In this document: piece after piece, positions 1 through 8,870 of the stretch
Layout: each line of letters opens with the position of its first letter
How positions within the stretch are numbered: position 1 is the first letter of the stretch
NCBI GenBank assembly: GCA_013003065.1
Contig: JABDLI010000236.1
Span: 1 to 43,295 of the forward strand
Length of the DNA: 43,295 bases
From: Phycisphaerales bacterium
GTDB taxonomy: Bacteria > Planctomycetota > Phycisphaerae > Phycisphaerales > SM1A02
Direction: 5' to 3'
Position numbers and translations under genes: made by a program
Notes under the pieces: model-generated
The model's input: only the letters and a program-made list of their open reading frames with translations
What the model was told of the DNA's origin: nothing
Databases searched by the model: none

Positions 1-1718
1 GGCCAGTCGGCCTCGGGCTGCGGGTTCGTGGAGAAGTCGAGGCGACGCGCCCAGGTCGCACCCGCCTCCGGGTCGTAGTGAAAGAGCGGGTGCGCGCGAC
101 CCTCGAGCGCCGCCCCGCCGTGGAACCACGCCCCCAGCGGGGGATCGACGCCGCCGGCGGCGAGACCGGACGCGACGACGTGCAGCGACGCCCGCGTTCC
201 GCCGAGGCTGCGGCGGAAACCGGTGAGCAGGTGATCGGGCCGCGCCGCCGACGACTGGTTCACCATCGCTTCGCGATGGCTCAAGCCCAGGTAGGCCAGC
301 TCGAACCGGTAGCCGCCGAGCGGATCGTCGCCCGGGCCGTGACCCGGGTTCAACGCGGGCGCGACGGTCACGAGGATGTCGACCGGACGGCCCGAGCGCA
401 GCAGCCGCGACAGATCGATCATGCCGGCCCCGGCCAGGGCCTCGGCCGATTCGAGGACGAGCACCGGCGGCAGATCGAGCAGCTCCGATTCCGCGAACCC
501 GCGCCAATCGAACGCATGCCGCAACCGGTCGTGCCGCGTGGCGTCGTACGTTCCGGCCAGCTCCATCCGCGCCAACCGCACCGCGCCGAACAACGGCGCC
601 AGACGAGCCGCGGCCCGGTCGAAACACGCCGATCCCTCCCGGCATCCGTCCGCGGGCCCCACCGCGTGCCAAGCGACGTCGATCTGGGCGCAGTCGTCCG
701 GCACGGCCTCGTGATGCACGACGAAGACGAGCGGCTCGTCGGGGTCGTCGAGATACCGATCGAACCGCGCGATGGCCTCGCCGATGCGTGCGCGACGCTC
801 CGGCGGCAAGACCGTTCCCCGCCCGGCCGTCTTCACGACGCGGGAGAGAGCGTCGGGATCGAGGTAGGCCTGCCCCGCGCCGAGGCTGCTCGCCAGCGCC
901 TGCGAAGGGTCATCTTCCGAGCTCGTCGCGAGATCGAGACGCAGGAGGTCACGAAGACGATTGCGAAGCGATTCGACCTCGGCTCGCAGCCGCGCGCGAC
1001 GCGTCCCGGCGTGCTCCGCGGCGACGCAGAGGTAGAGACACAACGGCGTCTGCGTCCCGAGCGGCACCAGCGTCCCCCCGTCCGGCATCGCCTGAAGCAG
1101 CTTCGCGAGATCATCGTGGAGCCGCTTCCCGCTCTCCCCGTGCAGGCCGAGGGCCGCCTCCGTCGTCCGGGCCGCCCGCGTGAGCACGTCCACCGCATCG
1201 AGGGTGGGGGCGGACCCGTTCATCGTCTCCCGCACGCTGCGTTCGAGCCGAGGGAGGTTGTCTTCGAGGAGACGCGTGTCGCCGGGGCTTGAACCCATCG
1301 CGCGGGTCAGCGTGCCGAGCAGCTCACCCAGGGGCGTGACGCTCCGCTCGCCGGGGCCGGGCGCGACCGGACCGAGGACGAGCGGATAGTCGTGACGAAC
1401 CCGCGCCGGATCGCGGAACGGATGGAGCAGTGCCGGCAGGACGTCGTCGCCGGGCGTCTGGAGATCCGGACCGGTGTCCGCATCGTCGAAGTGGAAGCGT
1501 CGGATGAGCCCGCGTCGCTCGTCGGTCCCGTCGCGCGCGACGACGGCGGACACGATCGGCAGCCCATCCGCCGCCGGGTCAGCGCCCGGACGCCGGCCGA
1601 ACCCGTCGGCCCAGTCGACGAGAATACGCTCGAGCTGATCTCCCGCGCCGGGCGGCGCGGCCGTCGCCTCGCCCCGCCCTTCGTTGCCGTGCGTGGTGCT
1701 GTCGTCTCGAACACCCAT
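1..1718 (-). CDS. Partial PFOR-like protein encoded after the 2-oxoacid:ferredoxin oxidoreductase genes
   Basis: An open minus-strand frame runs from an ATG at 1718 to the left edge, giving 572 visible codons with no stop, so the 3' end is missing. The start lies 3 bases after the korB stop, which suggests the same operon. I do not recognise the first roughly 400 residues: they are acidic, without membrane segments, and predicted helical (rich in L, R, E, D). The last roughly 140 visible residues contain ALNPGHG, LGLSHREAMVNQSS and PLFHYDPEAG. Their order resembles the C-terminal thiamine-diphosphate domain of pyruvate:ferredoxin oxidoreductase, where a block on pyrophosphate binding is followed by a WPLYRYDP-like motif. 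This similarity is from memory of family motifs and is weak. The codon pattern and the coherent protein support a real gene. It may be an accessory or degenerate homologue rather than an active oxidoreductase. Confidence 0.75.
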   Translation of the reverse strand, partial: MGVRDDSTTHGNEGRGEATAAPPGAGDQLERILVDWADGFGRRPGADPAADGLPIVSAVVARDGTDERRGLIRRFHFDDADTGPDLQTPGDDVLPALLHPFRDPARVRHDYPLVLGPVAPGPGERSVTPLGELLGTLTRAMGSSPGDTRLLEDNLPRLERSVRETMNGSAPTLDAVDVLTRAARTTEAALGLHGESGKRLHDDLAKLLQAMPDGGTLVPLGTQTPLCLYLCVAAEHAGTRRARLRAEVESLRNRLRDLLRLDLATSSEDDPSQALASSLGAGQAYLDPDALSRVVKTAGRGTVLPPERRARIGEAIARFDRYLDDPDEPLVFVVHHEAVPDDCAQIDVAWHAVGPADGCREGSACFDRAAARLAPLFGAVRLARMELAGTYDATRHDRLRHAFDWRGFAESELLDLPPVLVLESAEALAGAGMIDLSRLLRSGRPVDILVTVAPALNPGHGPGDDPLGGYRFELAYLGLSHREAMVNQSSAARPDHLLTGFRRSLGGTRASLHVVASGLAAGGVDPPLGAWFHGGAALEGRAHPLFHYDPEAGATWARRLDFSTNPQPEADW

Positions 1719-1721
1719 GGT

Positions 1722-2678
1722 TCAGATCGCGAAGCGGTCGAACTCCGCCTCCAAGGCTCGCACCTTCTCCTCGGTGGTCATGTCAAGACCCTGGGTCGTC
1801 ATGTCCTCGTACCGCGGACGCTCCGGGTCCTGGAAGAGCAGGCCGATGGACAGGCATCCGTTCTCGCCGTGGGCGATGTGCCGGGCCTGCTCGATGTCGC
1901 CCGGATCGTGCTCGATCCGGGTCGTGTACATCTTCGTGCCGGCCGGGTCGGCCTGAATCCCACGCTCGTGCTCAACGAGCTGGATCAACGACGGGTCTCG
2001 CTGCGCCGCCTCGAAGACGCCGGAGGTGTACTGCGGGCAGCGTTGGAAGATCCTTACGAAGCTGAAGCCCGGATGGTGGAACGCCGCCAGCAGCGTCGCG
2101 TGGACGTGCACCGGATTCCAATCGACGGTCTGCGCCACGAACGAGACGTTGGCCATGCCGAGCGTCGTCAGCGTTGGATTCAGCGGCGGCAGCCACGCGC
2201 CGCGCGGGCTGGTGTTCGTCACCTGCCCCTGCTTGCTCGTGGGCGAGGTCTGGTTCTTGGTGAGCCCGTACACGTTGTTGTCGAAGAGCATCACCACCAT
2301 GTTCATGTTGTAGCGGACGGCGTGGATCCAGTGCCCGGCGCCGATCGAGCAGCAGTCACCGTCCCCGGTGGCCACCCACACGAACAGATCGGGGCGGCGG
2401 GACTTGATGCCGCACGCGACCGGCAAGGGCCGCCCGTGCAGTCCGTGAAAGCCGTAGGTGTGCATGTAGTGCGGGAACCGGCTCGAGCAGCCGATGCCGG
2501 AGACCGCGATGGTCTTCTCCGGCGGTAGCTGCTCGTCGCGGCAGATACGCTGCACCGCGGCCAGCACGCCGTGATCGCCACAGCCCGGACACCAGCGGGC
2601 GACGCCACCCTCGTAGTCCTCGAGCGTGAAGTACCGCGGGAGGACGTCGAGCGACCAATCTTTCTTCAACCCGAACAT
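1722..2678 (-). CDS. korB: 2-oxoacid:ferredoxin oxidoreductase, beta subunit (2-oxoglutarate type)
   Basis: This 318-residue protein is the thiamine-diphosphate and Fe-S subunit that, with the alpha/gamma chain, oxidatively decarboxylates a 2-oxoacid to acyl-CoA and reduces ferredoxin in the cytoplasm. The WCPGCGDHG motif near residue 30, GIGCSSR near 65 and a later Cys in QRCPQY are the cluster cysteines of the family. GDGDCCSIGAGH followed by LFDNNVYGLTKNQTSPTS is the thiamine-diphosphate/Mg site typical of KorB. The ATG at 2678 shares one base with the stop of the alpha chain (TGATG), which fixes the start; the open frame extends further upstream but that part only shadows korA. Substrate choice (2-oxoglutarate rather than pyruvate) is inferred from the fused alpha/gamma partner and overall form, and is not proven. 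It could work in the reductive or oxidative direction. Confidence 0.93.
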   Translation of the reverse strand: MFGLKKDWSLDVLPRYFTLEDYEGGVARWCPGCGDHGVLAAVQRICRDEQLPPEKTIAVSGIGCSSRFPHYMHTYGFHGLHGRPLPVACGIKSRRPDLFVWVATGDGDCCSIGAGHWIHAVRYNMNMVVMLFDNNVYGLTKNQTSPTSKQGQVTNTSPRGAWLPPLNPTLTTLGMANVSFVAQTVDWNPVHVHATLLAAFHHPGFSFVRIFQRCPQYTSGVFEAAQRDPSLIQLVEHERGIQADPAGTKMYTTRIEHDPGDIEQARHIAHGENGCLSIGLLFQDPERPRYEDMTTQGLDMTTEEKVRALEAEFDRFAI

Positions 2679-4615
2679 CACTCGCTCCGGGAAAGGGTTG
2701 TCGCGCGAGGCGACCGGACGCCGACGCCGCCCGACGGCTCGAGATGATCGAGGATCACCTGGTGGATCTGATCGGGACGGAGGGGCTGACCGGGCGTCAC
2801 GGACCAGTAGTCGATGTCGCGGCGGAGCTGGCTGCGCAGATGAAGCGCGAGCTGCGACGGGCGCGCCGGCGCGCCGCCCGCCAGCCCGTCGGCCGGATCG
2901 CTGTAGTTGAGCTCGATCGTCATGACGTGACCAAACCGATCGAGGATTTCGGACAGTCCCTGCTCGAGGGGACAGAGGAACCGCAGATGGAGCGACGACA
3001 CTCTGTGGCCTTCGCCGCGAGCGCGATCGACGGCCTCTTCGATGGACCCCAACGTGGAACCCCATCCGATCACGAGCAGATCGCCCTCCGGTTCACCGTG
3101 CACGATCGGCGGTTTGAGCGTGGCGGCGAGGGCCGCGAACTTGCGGCTCCGCATCTCGCAGCCCCGCTGGTTCGCCGTCGGCTCGTAGGCGATCTGACTT
3201 CGCGGTGTGTGCGCCAAGCCGGTCAGCACGTACTCGCCACCAACTTGCCCGGGGATCGGTCGCCGCGACAAGCCGGTCTCCGGATCCCACGCGTACGGAG
3301 GCGTGTCGTCCGGCCACGGCGTCTGGTCGATCGGCGGCGCCATCCAGTCGGCGCTGACCCGCGGACGGGGGAACGGCTGCTGACCGGTCGCGAGGTTGGC
3401 ATCGGTCAGCAGCATGACGGGGGTGCGAAATGCTTCGGCCAGCCGGCGGGCGGTGATGACGAAATGAAAGCACTCCTCGATCGTGGCCGCAGCGATGATC
3501 ACCTTCGGCGCGTCGCCCGGCGAGGCGTAGAGCGCAGCGAGCAAGTCGCCCTGCTCGACCTTCGTCGGCAGCCCCGTGGCCGGCCCCCCGCGTTGCACGT
3601 CGACGATGACCAGCGGAAGCTCGCCCATCACCGCCAGACCGATGAACTCCGTCTTGAGCGCGAGCCCCGGCCCCGACGTGATGGTGCACGCGGTCTTGCC
3701 CGCGTACGAGACGCCGATCGCGAACCCGATGGCGGCGATCTCGTCCTCCGCCTGATGAACGACGCCACCGAGCTTGTGGTACACCCCGGCGAGATAGTGC
3801 GACGCGGAGGTCGCGGGCGTGATCGGGTACATGGAAACGACTTCCATGCCCGCGGCCATGATGCCGGCGCCCACGGCCTGGTTGCCGTTCATGACCACCA
3901 GCGGCTCTCTCACCTCCATCGCGGGGATCGCGAAGCAGTACGTCAGGTGGGTGCGGGCGAACTCGACGCCGGCTTCCAGCAACGCTTGGTTCACCGCCAC
4001 GACCTTGTCGCCCTTGCGGCCGAAGAGGGTCTTGATCTCGGCCAGCGCGAGTTCGAGATCACGCTGGTAGATCCAGCACAGCATCCCGACGACGAACATG
4101 TTCTTCCCGAGCCGGGGGTCGCTGACGAGCTCCTGGCAGGCCTCGTGGATCGGCAGCTCGTGGACGACGAATCCGCGCGAGCGGAAGTCGTCGACCGCCT
4201 CGGCGTAGAGCCGTTGGATCTCGGTATTCGGATCACGCGCCCAGCGATCGTCCAGGAGGACGACGGTGCCGGGGCGATACGCATCCTGCTCGACCCGGCC
4301 GTGCAGCACCTGCTCGTTGAAGGCGACGACCAGATCCGCCGAGTCGCCCATGTTGGTGATGGTGTGCGCCCCGAGACGGATCCGGATGCCGCTCGCGCCG
4401 GCGCGCGAGCGCGCCGGCGGCTTGATCTCCGCGGGGATGATCTCGACCGTCCAGACGCCATTGCCCATCTTCGCGCTGACGGTGCCGAAGATCTGTCCCG
4501 CCTTCTGCGCGCCCTCGCCCGAGTCGCTGACGATCTCGACGATGTGCTCGCGGACGGTGCGAGCGTTCGTCCCGTCACGTTCCGCGACCCCGCCATTGGT
4601 CCCGCTGTACGCCAT
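2678..4615 (-). CDS. korA: 2-oxoacid:ferredoxin oxidoreductase, fused gamma-alpha subunit
   Basis: The 645-residue protein joins two domains. Residues about 15-200 are the gamma domain (GEGAQKAGQIFGTVSAKMG near the start and NMGDSADLVVAFNE). Residues about 235-620 are the alpha domain, opening with NGNQAVGAGIMAAGMEVVSMYPITPATS and including TSGPGLALKTEFIGLAVMGELPLVIVDVQRGGP in two stretches. This fused gamma-alpha form with a separate beta subunit is usual for KorAB-type enzymes. The complex couples 2-oxoacid decarboxylation with CoA to ferredoxin reduction, so it belongs to an oxidative or reductive TCA segment in a cell that can run on ferredoxin. The ATG at 4615 is preceded by GAGG about nine bases upstream. 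It is the first gene of the leftward operon with korB and the partial gene. Confidence 0.93.
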   Translation of the reverse strand: MAYSGTNGGVAERDGTNARTVREHIVEIVSDSGEGAQKAGQIFGTVSAKMGNGVWTVEIIPAEIKPPARSRAGASGIRIRLGAHTITNMGDSADLVVAFNEQVLHGRVEQDAYRPGTVVLLDDRWARDPNTEIQRLYAEAVDDFRSRGFVVHELPIHEACQELVSDPRLGKNMFVVGMLCWIYQRDLELALAEIKTLFGRKGDKVVAVNQALLEAGVEFARTHLTYCFAIPAMEVREPLVVMNGNQAVGAGIMAAGMEVVSMYPITPATSASHYLAGVYHKLGGVVHQAEDEIAAIGFAIGVSYAGKTACTITSGPGLALKTEFIGLAVMGELPLVIVDVQRGGPATGLPTKVEQGDLLAALYASPGDAPKVIIAAATIEECFHFVITARRLAEAFRTPVMLLTDANLATGQQPFPRPRVSADWMAPPIDQTPWPDDTPPYAWDPETGLSRRPIPGQVGGEYVLTGLAHTPRSQIAYEPTANQRGCEMRSRKFAALAATLKPPIVHGEPEGDLLVIGWGSTLGSIEEAVDRARGEGHRVSSLHLRFLCPLEQGLSEILDRFGHVMTIELNYSDPADGLAGGAPARPSQLALHLRSQLRRDIDYWSVTPGQPLRPDQIHQVILDHLEPSGGVGVRSPRATTLSRSE

Positions 4616-5033
4616 GAGGCTGCGCCTCGCCTACGAGTGCACGGGGGCCCGGGGAGAGGAGTTCACCCCGAAAGGCTGCCCCGTGTCGTCGGCGCAGAAC
4701 ACCGGACCGGACGCGGGGAAGACGACCCGCTCGCGGATGCTCGCGAGACAATGGCTGTCCCCTGGGCCTGACCGGTGATCAGTGCCGGCGTCTTGATTTA
4801 CGGTAGCGTGCGGGCCCCGTCCGCGAACCAGGGATCCGACCCCGGTCCGACAAAGCGGCCCGATGATTCGAGACCGCCGTGGTGAATCGCCGATCGAGAC
4901 GATGAGCGGCTGCGAGTGGGGTCGAAAGGCAGGGGCCACCGCGAAAAGCCGGCCGGGCCCGGGTATCCGCCGAATGATCGATCGACGCACACGTTCCGCG
5001 GTCGTCCGTCCCCGCCCCCCCCGGGGCGGAGCG
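4616..5033. other. Divergent intergenic region between korA and the PhnD-like gene
   Basis: About 418 bases separate two divergently transcribed genes. It must hold both promoters, but I see no convincing -35/-10 pair, no long inverted repeat and no second gene. The open frames here have no recognisable protein features. Part of it (4863-5033) is in frame with the downstream lipoprotein gene and could be coding if a start upstream of the proposed one is used. Confidence 0.5.
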
Positions 5034-5945
5034 GTGCCCTTTGGGGCCAGGACACCGGGCCGCCGCGCTGGGGTCGGCGGCATGCTCACGCTCGGCCTCA
5101 TCGGGACGATGATCCTCGCCGGCTGCGGCCGCACCAGCGACGCCGACGAGTCCATGACGAAGCTCCGGATCGGCGTTCTGCCCGATGAATCACGCGAGAT
5201 CCTCGCGCGGCGATTCGAACCCATGCGCGCCTACCTCGAGGCGACCACGGGGATTCCGTGCGAGCTGATCACGCCTGACTCGTACGAAACTCTGCTGTCC
5301 CGCTTCATCGGCGGTGAGATCGACTTCGCGTACTTCGGCGGCTACACGTTCGTCGTTGCTCGCGAGGAGATCGGCGCCGTCCCGCTCGTGCTGCGTCCGG
5401 AGGACCGCCAGTTCGTGAGCTACTGCCTCGTGGCGGGCACCAGCACGGCGACCTCGGTCGACGATCTGGCCGGCGCGCGTCTTGCCTTCGGGTCCAAGCT
5501 GTCGACGTCGGGGCACCTGATGCCGCGTTACTTCCTGGACCAGGAGGGAGTCACGCCCGAGAAGCATTTCGGTGAAATCCGATACACCGGCTCGCACGAT
5601 GCCACGGCGCGAGCGGTGCGCGACGGGGAGGTCGACGTCGGCTACGCCAATGCTCTGATCATCGACGCGATGCTGCGCGACGGTCGTCTTGCCGAGGATG
5701 ACATTCGCGTCCTGTACGAAACACCTCCGTACACGGACTACGTCTGGGCCGTCCGGCCGGAGATCTCGGATGACGTCAAACGCGATCTCACCGACGCATT
5801 TCTCGCACTGGACCCGGAACGCGATGACCACCACGCCATCCTGCGTGCGGTCGACGCCAGCGCCTACTTTCCGGCTGCACCGAACGAGTTCGATGCCATC
5901 GCGCTGACCGTGGAACGGATGGCCGGATTCGAGGACGCACGCTGA
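5034..5945 (+). CDS. PhnD-like periplasmic binding lipoprotein
   Basis: A substrate-binding protein of the phosphate/phosphite/phosphonate (PhnD) superfamily, anchored to the membrane as a lipoprotein. Using the GTG at 5034, with GGGGCGGAG just upstream, the N-terminus has three Arg, a hydrophobic core and a lipobox LAGC with Cys at residue 31. An ATG at 5082 would lack the basic n-region, and ATGs at 4863 and 4974 would make an overlong leader, so the start is a judgement. The mature part shows the family pattern: LRIGVLPDES, a RFIGGEIDFAYFGGYTFVVA segment matching the usual D-x-A-x-x-G block, and TGSHDATARAVRDGEVDVGYAN. No ABC permease or ATPase gene is nearby. Instead the stop overlaps the start of a histidine kinase gene (TGATG), so the likely role is ligand sensing for that kinase, which is inference. 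Confidence 0.85.
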   Translation: MPFGARTPGRRAGVGGMLTLGLIGTMILAGCGRTSDADESMTKLRIGVLPDESREILARRFEPMRAYLEATTGIPCELITPDSYETLLSRFIGGEIDFAYFGGYTFVVAREEIGAVPLVLRPEDRQFVSYCLVAGTSTATSVDDLAGARLAFGSKLSTSGHLMPRYFLDQEGVTPEKHFGEIRYTGSHDATARAVRDGEVDVGYANALIIDAMLRDGRLAEDDIRVLYETPPYTDYVWAVRPEISDDVKRDLTDAFLALDPERDDHHAILRAVDASAYFPAAPNEFDAIALTVERMAGFEDAR

Positions 5946-7324
5946 TGGATCTGGCCAACCGTCTCGACGCCGCATCTCGATCGATCGCCGTCTGGACGCT
6001 GGCCATCATCGGGCTGATCATCGCCGTCAGCATCACGATCCTCCTGCTGCTCGCCCGCAGCCACGGCCAACTGCTTCGGTCCGCCGAGATCGCTGGTGAC
6101 TATCACCTCGCCTCGACGGTTCGCGCGGCAACGATCGAGCGTCACCTCCGGAAGGCCGAACGCCAGGTGAAACGGCGGCCGGACGGGACGACGCTCGCCG
6201 GCACCGATCCCCGCGGCGCGCCGGTGCTGTCACGCATCGTCTACCTCCTCGAACACGAGATGAACGCCCTCGCCGAGAGCCAGCGGCTGTACGCCGATCC
6301 CTCCTTCGACGCTCCGCTGCGCCGCTTGTACGTGCAGTGCGATCGACTCGCGCACGAGGTCGCGACGCATCGGGCGACGAACGATGCGGAGATGATCGTC
6401 GCACGCCTCGATTCGATCAGGCTCCGACTCGGCCAGTTCCGAGGCTTGCACTGGAACGCCTACCTCGCGCACGACAGCTCCGCCGCACGGGCCGCCGGGT
6501 GGCGCCGGTTTTCGCTGTTGTCGATCATCGTGGCGGCCGCCGGGCTGATCCCGATCGTCATCGCCACGCGGCAGATCATCGCGACGATGCGGGAGCGTCA
6601 GGTGACCGACCGACGCCGGCGTCTTCTGCAGGCCGAGCTGGATCATCGGGTCAAGAACAACCTTGCGGCCGTCCTGTCGCTCTCGAGTCAGACCGTCCGC
6701 ACCTCCTCCAGCCTCCATGAGTTCGACGAGGCGTTCACCGGGCGGATCGTCGCGATGGCCCGGACGCACGAAGCGTTGGCCAGGACGACGTGGTCAGGCA
6801 TCGATCTGGCGCGCGCCGCGTCGCTGACCTTGGCGTCTCATCTCGACGCGGTACCACCGCGCATCACGATCGAGGGAGCGTCCGTCTCGCTGCCCGCCCG
6901 GGCGGCCATGCCGATGTGTCTCGTCCTGCACGAGCTCGCGACGAACGCCGTCAAGCACGGCGCCATCGCCGTGCCCGGCGGGCGTGTCTCGATCTCCTGG
7001 GAGACGCACGAGGGCATCGTGCATCTGTCGTGGGTCGAACAGGGCGGACCGGCCGTGAGCGAACCCAGGACATTCGGCCTCGGCACGCAGCTCATCGAGG
7101 GGTTCGTTCGACATGAGCTGCGTGGCGAGGTCGCGATCGACTACCGGCCGGAGGGGCTCGTCTGCCGCATCGCGCTGCCGCTGACCACGACGGCGGCGTC
7201 GGTGGGCGGAAGCGACGCCGCCACGCAGACCGAATCGACCGAGCCGCGCCCGAGCGCGTTGAAGGCAGACGCGTTCCTGGAGATCTCGGAGGTGGCCGCG
7301 GGACGGCCTGGGCGAGTCGCCTGA
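5945..7324 (+). CDS. HWE-type membrane sensor histidine kinase
   Basis: A 459-residue kinase with two membrane helices (about 14-37 and 188-208) bracketing a periplasmic sensor region of about 150 residues. The cytoplasmic part carries ELDHRVKNNLAAV with the phospho-acceptor His234, the N-box LHELATNAVKHGA (Asn334), the W-x-E signature SWVEQGGP (Trp363, Glu365) and the glycine box FGLGTQLIEGF near 377-387. The HRVKN motif and W-x-E place it in the HWE/HisKA_2 class. No response regulator is encoded beside it, so it is an orphan kinase in this window. It is translated from an ATG overlapping the stop of the PhnD-like lipoprotein gene, which suggests that the lipoprotein delivers the signal to the periplasmic sensor domain. 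The ligand is unknown. The last 60 residues look like a low-complexity tail. Confidence 0.92.
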   Translation: MDLANRLDAASRSIAVWTLAIIGLIIAVSITILLLLARSHGQLLRSAEIAGDYHLASTVRAATIERHLRKAERQVKRRPDGTTLAGTDPRGAPVLSRIVYLLEHEMNALAESQRLYADPSFDAPLRRLYVQCDRLAHEVATHRATNDAEMIVARLDSIRLRLGQFRGLHWNAYLAHDSSAARAAGWRRFSLLSIIVAAAGLIPIVIATRQIIATMRERQVTDRRRRLLQAELDHRVKNNLAAVLSLSSQTVRTSSSLHEFDEAFTGRIVAMARTHEALARTTWSGIDLARAASLTLASHLDAVPPRITIEGASVSLPARAAMPMCLVLHELATNAVKHGAIAVPGGRVSISWETHEGIVHLSWVEQGGPAVSEPRTFGLGTQLIEGFVRHELRGEVAIDYRPEGLVCRIALPLTTTAASVGGSDAATQTESTEPRPSALKADAFLEISEVAAGRPGRVA

Positions 7325-7343
7325 CGCACGCTTCCGTCTTCCG

Positions 7344-7372
7344 CGACCGGTCGATTGCCGCTCGCCCGGTCG
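7344..7372. terminator. Possible bidirectional hairpin between convergent genes
   Basis: CGACCGG (7344-7350) and CCGGTCG (7366-7372) form a 7-bp GC stem with a 15-base loop, in the 58 bases between two convergent stop codons. There is no T-tract on either side, so intrinsic termination is uncertain. Confidence 0.3.
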
Positions 7373-7382
7373 AGACTTCGCG

Positions 7383-8870
7383 TCATCCGATGAGATCATC
7401 GACGACATGACCGTGGACGTCGGTCAGCCGGAACGCGCGGCCCTGGTACGGATACGTGAGCCGGCGATGGTCGAGACCGAGGAGATGGAGAATCGTCGCC
7501 TGCAGGTCGTGAACGTGCACCGCGCCGGGCGTGAACGCGTGCTTCGACGGGTTGATCGGGTTGCCGTCCGCGTCGGCGATGTTGTACCCGTAGTCGTCGG
7601 TGCGGCCGTACGTCACGCCCGGCCGCACGCCGCCCCCGGCCATCCAGATCGTGAAGCACCGCGGGTGGTGGTCGCGCCCGTAGTTGCTGGCGGTGAGCGT
7701 GCCCTGTGAATAGGAGGTCCGGCCGAACTCGCCACCCCAGATGACGAGCGTGTCTTCGAGCATGCCCCGGCGTTTGAGATCCTTGACGAGCGCGGCCGTG
7801 GGCTGATCCGTCTCCAGACACTGACCGCGGATGGCGGCCGGCAGGTTGTCGTGCTGATCCCACCCCTGGTGGTAGAGCTGGATGAACCGCACGCCACGCT
7901 CCGCCAGCCGGCGGGCCAGGAGGCAATTCGCCGCGTACGTCCCGGGGGTGCGGGCCGCCGGGCCGTAGAGCTCGAAGACCTCGTCCGGCTCGCCCGCGAG
8001 ATCCGTCACCTCCGGCACGCTCGTCTGCATCCGGTAGGCGAGCTCGTACTGCGCGATTTGCGATTCGATCGCCGGGTCGAGCTGCTGATCGAACTGGATG
8101 CGGTTCAAACGCCGGAGCGTGTCGAGCATCGCGCGGCGGCCGGAGCCGCAGATCCCGTCGGGGTTGCTCAGGTACAGGACCGCGTCCTTGCCGGGGCGAA
8201 ACGGGACACCGTCGTGCCGGCCGTCCAGGAACCCGGACCCCCACAACCGCGCGTACAGCGGCTGCCCCCCCTGCCCCGCGCTCATCAGCACGAGGAACGA
8301 CGGCAAGTCCCGGTTCGCCGGACCGAGCCCGTAGGACAGCCACGATCCGAACGACGGACGCCCTGCGATCTCGGAGCCCGTCTGAAAGAACGTGATCGCG
8401 GGATCGTGGTTGATCGCCTCCGTGAACATCGACCTCACGATGCACAGCTCATCGACGATCGTGGCGGTGTGGGGGAGCAGCTCGCTGATCCACGCCCCGG
8501 ACTGACCGTGCTGCGCGAAGGTGAACTGCGAGCCCGCCAGCGGAATCGACGCCTGGTTCACCGACATCCCCGTCAGACGCTGTCCGCGTCGGACGTGCGC
8601 CGGGAGCTGCTCCCCGTTCCTCTCGTTCAGAAGCGGCTTGTAGTCGAAGAGATCCTGCTGCGCCGGACCGCCGGACTGAAAGAGGTAGATGACGCGTTTG
8701 GCGCGCGGAGCAAAGTGCGGGACACCCGCGGAGACCAAGTCCGACCCGCCGCCGCCGGCGTTCTCGGCCAACAGCAGGTTCGACAAGGCCAGGCCGCCGA
8801 GCCCCGCGGCGGAGCAGCCGAAGAAATGACGCCGCGTGATCTGCAGGGGATGCGGCAGGCCGTCGTTCAT
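7383..8870 (-). CDS. DUF1501 family Tat-exported protein (planctomycete type)
   Basis: A 495-residue member of the DUF1501 family, which has a sulfatase/alkaline-phosphatase-like fold and is abundant in planctomycetes. The start at 8870 ([17 protein letters not shown]) gives the usual N-terminus with a twin-arginine motif at residues 13-14 and a hydrophobic stretch after it. An ATG three codons earlier is also possible. Family features include YLFQSGGPAQQDLFDYKP near residue 65, SMFTEAINHDPA and LVIWGGEFGRTSYSQG towards the C-terminus. The ATG overlaps the stop of the upstream PSCyt gene by four bases (ATGA). This pairing is the standard planctomycete arrangement. Its biochemical role is not established; proposals usually involve handling of sulfated or complex polysaccharides, and nothing here narrows that down. 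Confidence 0.93.
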   Translation of the reverse strand: MNDGLPHPLQITRRHFFGCSAAGLGGLALSNLLLAENAGGGGSDLVSAGVPHFAPRAKRVIYLFQSGGPAQQDLFDYKPLLNERNGEQLPAHVRRGQRLTGMSVNQASIPLAGSQFTFAQHGQSGAWISELLPHTATIVDELCIVRSMFTEAINHDPAITFFQTGSEIAGRPSFGSWLSYGLGPANRDLPSFLVLMSAGQGGQPLYARLWGSGFLDGRHDGVPFRPGKDAVLYLSNPDGICGSGRRAMLDTLRRLNRIQFDQQLDPAIESQIAQYELAYRMQTSVPEVTDLAGEPDEVFELYGPAARTPGTYAANCLLARRLAERGVRFIQLYHQGWDQHDNLPAAIRGQCLETDQPTAALVKDLKRRGMLEDTLVIWGGEFGRTSYSQGTLTASNYGRDHHPRCFTIWMAGGGVRPGVTYGRTDDYGYNIADADGNPINPSKHAFTPGAVHVHDLQATILHLLGLDHRRLTYPYQGRAFRLTDVHGHVVDDLIG

